Assembly (NCBI GenBank): GCA_007127595.1 | Contig: SKZA01000201.1 | Span: 1 to 5,044 of the forward strand | Length of the DNA: 5,044 nucleotides | Direction of reading: 5' to 3' | From: Kiritimatiellia bacterium | Lineage (GTDB): Bacteria > Verrucomicrobiota > Kiritimatiellia > SLAD01 | In this document: positions 1 to 5,044 of the stretch, piece by piece | Position numbering within the stretch: position 1 is the first letter of the stretch | How the letters are laid out: the number at the start of each line of letters is the position of its first letter | Made by a program: the position numbers and the translations under genes | Notes under the pieces: generated by a model | The model's database searches: none | Told to the model about the DNA's origin: nothing | What the model saw: the letters and a program-made list of their open reading frames with translations, nothing else

Positions 1-1824
1 CCCGAGGCCACGCTTGGCGGAGGCCCCGACGGCGGCCCGCTAGGGCCATGGCGTGACAATTGGTTCAAGCGATTCGAGACACTTCCCGAACTCTATGCCC
101 TAGGCACATGGAATGCGGCGAGCGTGACGGCAAGCATTGTTGACCAGCCCCCGCCCTTCCGCGCTCTGCCGTTCTACGTCGATCATTTTCACGTCTTTTC
201 ACATTACCCGAACGAAGATTTCATTGCGCCGACGGGCGATCCGTTAACATTCCCGAAGGCGAATGTGGCAGGGGCGCACGATGAATGGGATGACGATGCG
301 ACGATCATTGAAATCCTGACACAACAACCGAACCCCCCGTTCGATTCCCCGGAGGCCGCCGAAGATTTCCTGAATATCCTCAAGGATTACACGCGAGACG
401 GCCCGGAACCGTATTTCCCTGAGAATGTCGGCGGCCTCAGCTTCACGCGGGTACCCATGATCAACGAGGTGGTCGTCAGCAATACTTTCGCGCGATCGCC
501 CGCAGCGAATTACGATCCCATGAACCCTGAATACACGTTTTCTATTCGCATCCATGTCGCCGTCGAAACCTGGTACCCGTTTTCGCCTCCCCCGGCGATG
601 CCGGCGTTCGAGGTCGAACTCGCCAGCCCCCCGCAACTCTTCGAAGCGCCGCAATTTCCCGGATTCGCACAGTGGAACAGCAATATGCAAGAAGGGCCGA
701 CGCAAACACCCGCCGCACATTCAGGCGGGCCCGACGATTACCGGGTCTGGCGCTTCACGTACGAGTCACAGATCGATGCTTTTGACTGGGCATTCTTTGG
801 CACGCTGGCCGCTTTCCCCGTGCGTATTCTGATCGAGGATAATATTGATGTGGTACTGGGCGGGCGCCCGGTTAATCGTGTCAATGGCACGTGGCCACAA
901 AACACCTTTCAAGCGATCATCCCTGCCGCGCAAATTGCCGCCATCCTACCGGATGGAAACTTTGTCCCCTTGGGGCAACCCGTTAGCGTCCAAGCCAATG
1001 ATCCCCGCCTGAATTGGGATCCCAGTGATGCCCTTACCGCGGGAGGCCAATGGTTTCGAACCCAACCCCCAACTCTGGGCGAAGCGAACATAGACCGCCT
1101 GGATGGGCCGGACGATGAGGTTAACCAATTGCTCTACTGCGCGCATCGTCCTTTGCAATCCGTTGGGGAACTAAGCTATCTCCTGCACAGCACGAATAAC
1201 CCTTGGTCCACCGTCCGGATCTTGGGTCCCGACCCGAACAACACATCACGGGTGATAGACCGGCTGAAGATACACGACGAACCGGCGCGACGTGGCTTGG
1301 TCAACATCAATTCGGCCTATGTCCCAGTCTTGCAATCGGCGTTATATCGTGCGCCCATCGAAGTCCATCGAAACGCCGTCGGCAGCAGGGATCCCGCAAC
1401 GGTGGATGAAGCCCTTAACGTAGCAACGATCATTCGGGATGATATCGCCGACTTGCCCGGCGGTGCCCGGAATCTTTCCGATCTATCTCAATTGCCCAAT
1501 CTGACGATCACGGATGTCAGCACAATCCTTGGCCTTGCCTCCCCAAGCAAATTCGAGGCCGAAAGCCTTATTCGCAACAGCTTAGGCATGATGGGGACCC
1601 GCGATACGCTCTACACCGTCTTTTTGATCACGCGCACCTTCCCACGCGGTTATGATCCTGACCCCAGCCTCTCCGAAATAGATGTACCCGCGGGATTGGG
1701 CATCGAGGATCTTGTGGCTGCCGAGCAACGGGCGGTGGCCTTGGTCTGGCGCGATCCAGCGTTGGTCAATAACGCCAATAGAACCATCGTGCGTTCCTTC
1801 ATCTGGCTGACGGAAGAAAACTGA
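1..1824 (+). CDS. Large GspK-like / Verru_Chthon cassette protein A-like pseudopilin-associated protein, 5' partial
   Basis: The frame is open from the first base to the TGA at 1822-1824, giving 607 codons with the start lost upstream. A GTG at 124 is the first possible start but has no convincing ribosome site, and the protein-like reading continues before it, so I treat the gene as truncated by the window. Residues here count from base 1. Visible landmarks are DPRLNWDPSD (334-343), a 'PLQSVGELSYLL' stretch (384-395), RRGLVNINSAYVPVL (430-444), RNSLGMMGTRDTLYTVFLITR (525-545) and AEQRAVALVWRDP near the end (574-586). The 'G-x-VNINxAxxxVL' segment followed by a globular C-terminus resembles the minor pseudopilin GspK of type II secretion and the long pilus-cassette proteins of Verrucomicrobiota and relatives. 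Such proteins usually carry an N-terminal prepilin-type membrane helix, which would lie outside the window. The inferred role is in a pilus or pseudopilus tip complex at the cell envelope. The central half (about residues 60-330) has no motif I recognise. That it is a real gene is near certain; the family name is moderate. Confidence 0.75.
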   Translation, partial: PEATLGGGPDGGPLGPWRDNWFKRFETLPELYALGTWNAASVTASIVDQPPPFRALPFYVDHFHVFSHYPNEDFIAPTGDPLTFPKANVAGAHDEWDDDATIIEILTQQPNPPFDSPEAAEDFLNILKDYTRDGPEPYFPENVGGLSFTRVPMINEVVVSNTFARSPAANYDPMNPEYTFSIRIHVAVETWYPFSPPPAMPAFEVELASPPQLFEAPQFPGFAQWNSNMQEGPTQTPAAHSGGPDDYRVWRFTYESQIDAFDWAFFGTLAAFPVRILIEDNIDVVLGGRPVNRVNGTWPQNTFQAIIPAAQIAAILPDGNFVPLGQPVSVQANDPRLNWDPSDALTAGGQWFRTQPPTLGEANIDRLDGPDDEVNQLLYCAHRPLQSVGELSYLLHSTNNPWSTVRILGPDPNNTSRVIDRLKIHDEPARRGLVNINSAYVPVLQSALYRAPIEVHRNAVGSRDPATVDEALNVATIIRDDIADLPGGARNLSDLSQLPNLTITDVSTILGLASPSKFEAESLIRNSLGMMGTRDTLYTVFLITRTFPRGYDPDPSLSEIDVPAGLGIEDLVAAEQRAVALVWRDPALVNNANRTIVRSFIWLTEEN

Positions 1825-1875
1825 GAATCAGGTTCGGGTTGAATCCAAGGTGATGGCCGTTGGCGGGCCGTTCTC

Positions 1876-1922
1876 TGGTCAGTTTTCCCTTCTGAAACCG
1901 ACCAAGTTACAGGGAAAATTGA
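1876..1922. other. Two overlapping, mutually exclusive hairpins between the genes
   Basis: Hairpin A pairs TGGTC (1876-1880) with GACCA (1900-1904) and GTTT (1882-1885) with AAAC (1895-1898). It has one A/C mismatch between the two blocks and a 9-nt loop. Hairpin B pairs TCAGTTTTCCCT (1879-1890) with AGGGAAAATTGA (1911-1922): 12 pairs including one G-U, with a 20-nt loop. They share the same left arm, so only one can form at a time. The structure starts about 50 bp after the upstream stop codon and ends 25 bp before the -35 box. It could stabilise the 3' end or weakly terminate the upstream transcript, or be a protein-binding inverted repeat. Neither hairpin is followed by a T tract on either strand, so it is not a standard intrinsic terminator. 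The pairings are read directly; the role is inferred. Confidence 0.45.
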
Positions 1923-1930
1923 TACGCCAA

Positions 1931-1980
1931 CGCTACGGGTAAACCCTTTGACACCCATAGCCGCTACGGGGTATCCTTTA
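1931..1980 (+). repeat. Direct repeat bracketing the promoter, possible operator pair
   Basis: The nonamer CGCTACGGG occurs at 1931-1939 and 1962-1970, each followed by a similar tail (TAAACCCTTT and GTATCCTTT). The copies start 31 bp apart, close to three DNA turns, so proteins bound to both would sit on the same face. The first copy touches the -35 box; the second lies in the spacer and covers the -10 box. This is where a repressor pair would occlude RNA polymerase. The repeat is seen directly; regulation is inferred, and a nine-base match could be chance. Confidence 0.4.
1948..1977 (+). promoter_or_regulatory. Sigma70-type promoter for the secreted multidomain protein gene
   Basis: A perfect -35 box TTGACA (1948-1953) is followed after 18 bp by TATCCT (1972-1977), which keeps the important first, second and last bases of the TATAAT consensus. 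Transcription would start near 1984, giving a leader of roughly 33 nt that contains the GAGG ribosome site before the ATG at 2017. Its position just before the gene fits independent expression of the downstream gene rather than simple readthrough from the pseudopilin-type gene. Confidence 0.55.
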
Positions 1981-2002
1981 GTGTGTGAGAAACAACACCC
2001 AT

Positions 2003-2006
2003 GAGG
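2003..2006 (+). promoter_or_regulatory. Ribosome binding site deciding the start at 2017
   Basis: GAGG lies 10 nt before the ATG at 2017-2019. An in-frame TGA at 2002-2004 excludes any start further upstream than 2005, and the product from 2017 begins directly with a signal peptide. Both points support this start. Confidence 0.55.
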
Positions 2007-2016
2007 CTCTCTGATT

Positions 2017-5000
2017 ATGTGTAATTCCTTCAAAACACTCACTTTCTCAGCCCTATCCGGCCTGTTGGTCGGCTTGCTGCCTGTGCATGCTTTTGAGTCC
2101 ACCTACGCACAGGTCAATGCGGTCGGTGACTTTAACGGCTGGAACTCTTCCGCAAACAACCTCACTCTTGTGGCCGATTACGTATGGCAGGGCGATATTG
2201 AGATTACCCAAGCTGAATTCGAGTTCAAGTTCACAACACCGACCGGCTTCAGTGACGGAAACAACTGGGGCATAGGAGTTCAACCACATCAGACACTGCC
2301 TCAAGCCGGAATAGGCATCAAAGAATTCGGGAACATCGCCGTCAATAACACGACGGATAGCACGATCATCCGTTTCCGCTTCAATGATCAGACGCGCCGC
2401 TACAGCGTCATGGCCATCAACAATATAGGCGTCAATCTTCTGTATAACGGGAGCTTTGAAACACAAGGCAGCGAAGCGGTTCAGGCGCGCTATTGGGAAC
2501 AAGGGGTTCCCACTGTGCACGGAGGCGTCGCCGGGGGCACCGCGCGCGGAGACTGGAATGATCCGCCGCCGTCCGTTCCGGATGGGAACTGGTTTGCGGC
2601 CATTCTCGGCAATTGGTCGGGCTCGACTTCCGGAGAATGGTGGCAGGAAGCGCCCATTGAACCCGGGCTCACGTATGAAGCGAGCGCCTTCTTCTACGCC
2701 GAAGGAGCGCCGAACCAATGGACCGCCGCGGATCAGGGGCTGCGGCTTGAGTTTTATGACTTTAACGGAAGCAATCTGCTATCAGAAACCACACTGAGCC
2801 TGATGAGCGTGACCAACGCGTGGCAGGTTCAAACCGTCAGCGCGAAAGCCCCGAGCAAGGCCGCATGGGGTCGCGTTGTTATGTATGCCGCAGATACAGG
2901 ACCATCCGGTGCGTTCCTAATAGATGACGTGAGCTTGGAAGCCGTGCAGGCGAGCCGCGATCAGGACTTCAATGATTGGCCCGGCGCCGAAGTGGACGGG
3001 AATTATCTCTACGGCGGTTGGCGAATTCATACCGGGAAGACGGTATCCACCGTGGTAGACGGCGTATTCACGACACAACTGGCGCGTTCCGGCCTGGCCG
3101 CCAGTCTGGCCAACCCGACTGCCACCAATACGGGGGTCTACGGTGGCTATGTGCAAAGCCCGCGATTGGACGGAGGACTGGGAACCATTACATTCTTTTA
3201 TAAGCATGGTTTCACGGGCGATCCCGAGGAGGGCTCCGAAGAGCCCGTCAGCTTGATCGTACAAACCTCCGAATTCGGCGTGTTTGATTGGGCCACGGTA
3301 GCGACCATCGACAACATTTTCACCATAGACCATGTGCAGCACGATGTGCCTCTGCTCGACGACGTAAGTCGTTATGTCCGCATTCAACACGCCGGCGGAA
3401 GCACCAATCGCCTGATCATTGACGACATCACGGTCGCTTTCCCCGAGCCGCTCTCGGTCACTCGATTCATGAATTTCGATACGTGGCCGGAAACCGGAGA
3501 AACCGCCGGCTGCCACGGCCATGACGGTTGGAATATATGCACCGGCTTGGTCTCGACGGCTTTTGCCAAGTCGGGCCTTTCGGCTCAAATCTTCGGCGCG
3601 GAAGGCGACCCCAATTACCTGCGCTCCCCCCAATTTGACAACGGCTACGGCCCGATCAGCTTCTCCTACCGTCGCGGAACCAACGGGCTCAACACGGTGG
3701 GCTTGGTGATCGAAGCCTCGACGAACGGAAATGACTGGGCTGAACTCGACCGGGTCGAGGGCATCTTCGCGACATCCTGGCAGGACTATTCAGGACACTT
3801 CTACAACTATGTGCCGCATTACATCCGCATACGCAATCTACTCGAAGAGACGGAATCGGAAGCCGGCGCCATCCTTCTTTATGAGCCCTTCGACGGCGGC
3901 TCGCAGGCACCCCCGGGATGGACCTTTATCAGCATTGGCCAGTACAATTCCAATGCGAGCTCCGGCGAAAGCGGTCCGCCTTCCCTGCAGTTTGCCAACA
4001 ACGCAGGGAACTCGCTTGTCACCACCCCCGACGTGGTGAATCCGACCAACATTCAATTTATGATCCGCGGCAACAGCACGGGCGGCGACTCCACATTCCA
4101 TGTGCGAGGCTGGCAAGGCGGCGCATGGGTCACCATAGACGACATCACCTCCTTTAGCGGCGCGTCCGGAGGAGAAATACGCTCCTACGCCGTATCCACC
4201 AACATGACGCGCTTCCAATTCCAGTACACCAAGGACGCCGGCAACGTCGCTTTCGACGATTTGCTGATCACGGGACTCCCTCCGGAAGATGACGGTCTCC
4301 CGCAAATCCTGATGCTCGATGACGTGAACATCGGGAACCCGGTGGAATTCCGCAGCCAGAATTTCAACACCTGGCCGAGCAAGTCAAGCTACGCGCCCCA
4401 GTTCTCCCAACACCAATACTGGAACATCACCGGGGACCATATCATTGACGGCAACAATGCCTTCGAAGGACAGGTCGCCCGCCTTCGCCGCCCTTCGGCC
4501 GGCCCGGACCCCATGATCACAACCCACTACTTCAAGGACGGCATCGGCACCATCGACTTCGTCTATCGGGCGTGGCCCAACGACACGGGCGTCGGGATGC
4601 AGGTTCAAACGTCGGAAGATGGCGAAAGCTGGACCACCCTGCAAACGGTGACCGGCGTGCAAAACACGCATTACACCAACTTCAGCCTCTTTGTGGGCGA
4701 CCCGGACGCACACTTCATGCGCATCGTCCAGCATGCGGGCGGGAACAACACCCGCCTGATGGTAGACAACATCGTCGTCCCGAAACCGCAACCGCCGCCA
4801 AACGTATTGTTGACCGGCTGGCACGAACCCGATCGGCCGTATACCGATGACGAGGTGACCCTGCTTGCAAGCGTCATCACACAGCACGGCGCGACAATTC
4901 AATCCGTCACCGGCTATTATCGGATCGGAACGAATGGGGCCTACTCCTCTCTGCCGATGGCACTGCAGGATGGCTCCTACCGCACCACGGACACGATCCC

Positions 5001-5044
5001 TCCCCAAACCTCCGGCACCATCGTCCAATACTATATCGAAGCCA
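2017..5044 (+). CDS. Giant secreted multidomain protein with carbohydrate-binding-like and repeated beta modules, 3' partial
   Basis: The frame is open for 1009 codons from ATG 2017 to the window edge, with no stop. Residues 1-25 form a Sec signal peptide: one Lys, a hydrophobic core at about 8-21, then PVHA with cleavage likely after Ala25. Residues 30-135 carry VGDFNGWN (36-43), DYVWQGD (54-60) and EFKF (69-72 region), recalling CBM20/CBM48-type starch-binding folds. Residues 140-308 open with NLLYNGSFE and close with FLIDDVSLE, the usual ends of a CBM4/9-like jelly roll. Three copies of another beta module follow at about 317-475, 486-773 and 782-922; the middle copy is split by an inserted domain at 619-756. 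From about 928 an Ig-like domain begins (TGWHEPDRPYTDDEVTL, SVTGYYRIGTNGAY, GTIVQYYIEA) and is cut by the window end. No catalytic motif is visible. It is inferred to be an extracellular or surface protein that binds glycans or other partners. The missing C-terminus could hold a lamin-tail, enzyme or anchoring domain. The gene is certain; exact domain families are moderate. Confidence 0.88.
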   Translation, partial: MCNSFKTLTFSALSGLLVGLLPVHAFESTYAQVNAVGDFNGWNSSANNLTLVADYVWQGDIEITQAEFEFKFTTPTGFSDGNNWGIGVQPHQTLPQAGIGIKEFGNIAVNNTTDSTIIRFRFNDQTRRYSVMAINNIGVNLLYNGSFETQGSEAVQARYWEQGVPTVHGGVAGGTARGDWNDPPPSVPDGNWFAAILGNWSGSTSGEWWQEAPIEPGLTYEASAFFYAEGAPNQWTAADQGLRLEFYDFNGSNLLSETTLSLMSVTNAWQVQTVSAKAPSKAAWGRVVMYAADTGPSGAFLIDDVSLEAVQASRDQDFNDWPGAEVDGNYLYGGWRIHTGKTVSTVVDGVFTTQLARSGLAASLANPTATNTGVYGGYVQSPRLDGGLGTITFFYKHGFTGDPEEGSEEPVSLIVQTSEFGVFDWATVATIDNIFTIDHVQHDVPLLDDVSRYVRIQHAGGSTNRLIIDDITVAFPEPLSVTRFMNFDTWPETGETAGCHGHDGWNICTGLVSTAFAKSGLSAQIFGAEGDPNYLRSPQFDNGYGPISFSYRRGTNGLNTVGLVIEASTNGNDWAELDRVEGIFATSWQDYSGHFYNYVPHYIRIRNLLEETESEAGAILLYEPFDGGSQAPPGWTFISIGQYNSNASSGESGPPSLQFANNAGNSLVTTPDVVNPTNIQFMIRGNSTGGDSTFHVRGWQGGAWVTIDDITSFSGASGGEIRSYAVSTNMTRFQFQYTKDAGNVAFDDLLITGLPPEDDGLPQILMLDDVNIGNPVEFRSQNFNTWPSKSSYAPQFSQHQYWNITGDHIIDGNNAFEGQVARLRRPSAGPDPMITTHYFKDGIGTIDFVYRAWPNDTGVGMQVQTSEDGESWTTLQTVTGVQNTHYTNFSLFVGDPDAHFMRIVQHAGGNNTRLMVDNIVVPKPQPPPNVLLTGWHEPDRPYTDDEVTLLASVITQHGATIQSVTGYYRIGTNGAYSSLPMALQDGSYRTTDTIPPQTSGTIVQYYIEA
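2965..3441 (+). repeat. Repeated beta module, copy 1 (within the secreted protein)
   Basis: Residues 317-475 begin DFNDWPG and continue with GGWRIHTG, GYVQSPRLDGGLGTITFFYKHG and SLIVQTSEFGVFDWATV, then end YVRIQHAGG...NRLIIDDITV. The pattern of an opening NF/DFxxWP, a 'G-TI-F-Y' strand, a 'vQTSxxGxxW' strand, a 'Y/F-x-RI' strand and a closing 'DDI-V' strand recurs in the two later copies. This suggests a jelly-roll-like binding domain amplified by duplication. The copies are far diverged at protein level, so the duplication is old. Confidence 0.7.
3472..4335 (+). repeat. Repeated beta module, copy 2, split by an inserted domain
   Basis: Residues 486-618 begin NFDTWPE and show the same strand order: GWNICTGLVS, YLRSPQFDNGYGPISFSYRRG, LVIEASTNGNDWAEL, then HYIRIRN. 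The expected closing strand does not follow; it appears about 140 residues later as LPQILMLDDVNIG (near 761-773), directly before copy 3. Everything between (619-756) reads as a separate complete domain. This copy also has the only two cysteines of the visible mature protein, Cys499 and Cys508. Confidence 0.65.
3871..4284 (+). other. Choice-of-anchor J-like domain nested inside repeat copy 2
   Basis: Residues 619-756 begin ILLYEPFDGGSQAPPGWTFI, which matches the typical opening of choice-of-anchor J / cleaved-adhesin-like domains (an acidic 'EpF-GG' followed by 'PPGWT'). They end NVAFDDLLITG, a typical closing strand of such jelly rolls. It is therefore a self-contained beta domain placed in the loop before the last strand of the host module. 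The family assignment rests on recalled motif resemblance; the insertion follows from comparison with copies 1 and 3. Confidence 0.55.
4360..4782 (+). repeat. Repeated beta module, copy 3
   Basis: Residues 782-922 begin NFNTWPS and show YWNITGDHI, GIGTIDFVYRAWPND, MQVQTSEDGESWTTL, HFMRIVQHAGGNNTRLMVDNIVV in the same order as copy 1. The closing part (MRIVQHAGG-NxTRLMVDNI) is closest to copy 1 (VRIQHAGG-STNRLIIDDI), which makes the interruption of copy 2 easy to see. A proline-rich linker KPQPPP follows and leads to the Ig-like domain. Confidence 0.7.

Noticed and set aside
124..126. GTG as the true start of the first gene
   Set aside because: The same frame is open back to base 1 with protein-like content, there is no good ribosome site before it, and the expected N-terminal membrane helix of this protein type is absent after it.
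244..720. 158-codon open frame on the minus strand
   Set aside because: It is antisense to the GspK-like gene, Arg-rich and without domain-like features.
1855..1869. GGCC...GGCC hairpin as a terminator of the first gene
   Set aside because: The stem has only four pairs with a seven-base loop and is followed by a short mixed pyrimidine run rather than a T tract; this is too weak to call.
2017..2022. Cys2 as a lipoprotein attachment cysteine
   Set aside because: It precedes the hydrophobic core of the signal peptide instead of following it, so there is no lipobox; cleavage by signal peptidase I after Ala25 fits better.
2053..2718. 221-codon open frame on the minus strand
   Set aside because: It lies fully opposite the secreted protein gene and its promoter region is internal to that gene. 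The translation is Arg/Pro/Gly-rich without motifs, while the + strand frame shows coherent domains.
2917..3633. 238-codon open frame on the minus strand
   Set aside because: It is opposite repeat copies 1 and 2. The + frame has aligned repeated modules, so the minus frame is a by-product of codon bias.
4384..5028. 214-codon open frame on the minus strand
   Set aside because: It is antisense to repeat copy 3 and the Ig-like domain, with no recognisable motif and no ribosome site that stands out.

Overview
The window contains two large protein-coding genes on the + strand, both cut by its edges, separated by a 192-bp intergenic region. No RNA genes, insertion sequences, CRISPR arrays or minus-strand genes could be supported. 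The sequence is moderately GC-rich. The two protein styles suggest a bacterium of the Verrucomicrobiota / Kiritimatiellota / Lentisphaerota group: a long GspK-like pseudopilin-associated protein, and a giant exported protein made of carbohydrate-binding-like and jelly-roll-like modules. This placement comes from recalled family resemblance, not from a database search.

Layout. Bases 1-1824 are the 3' part of a gene whose start lies upstream. Its C-terminal third resembles the minor pseudopilin GspK / 'Verru_Chthon cassette protein A' type of protein. Bases 1825-2016 hold two overlapping, mutually exclusive hairpins, a good sigma70-type promoter bracketed by a direct repeat, and a ribosome binding site. 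Bases 2017-5044 are the first 1009 codons of a secreted multidomain protein that runs off the window end. In order it carries a signal peptide, a GDFNGW-type starch-binding-like domain, a CBM4/9-like domain, three copies of a ~135-160 residue beta-rich module opening with an 'NFxTWP' motif, and the start of an Ig-like domain. The second copy is interrupted just before its last predicted strand by a complete 'choice-of-anchor J'-like domain.

How they may work together. The upstream gene belongs to the type II secretion / type IV pilus-like machinery. The downstream gene encodes an exported, probably surface or extracellular, protein with glycan-binding-like modules. A promoter of its own argues that the second gene is transcribed separately. 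That the first gene's machinery exports the second product is only a hypothesis from adjacency. I found no clear sign of a complete novel system; the most unusual points are the nested domain architecture and the structured intergenic region.
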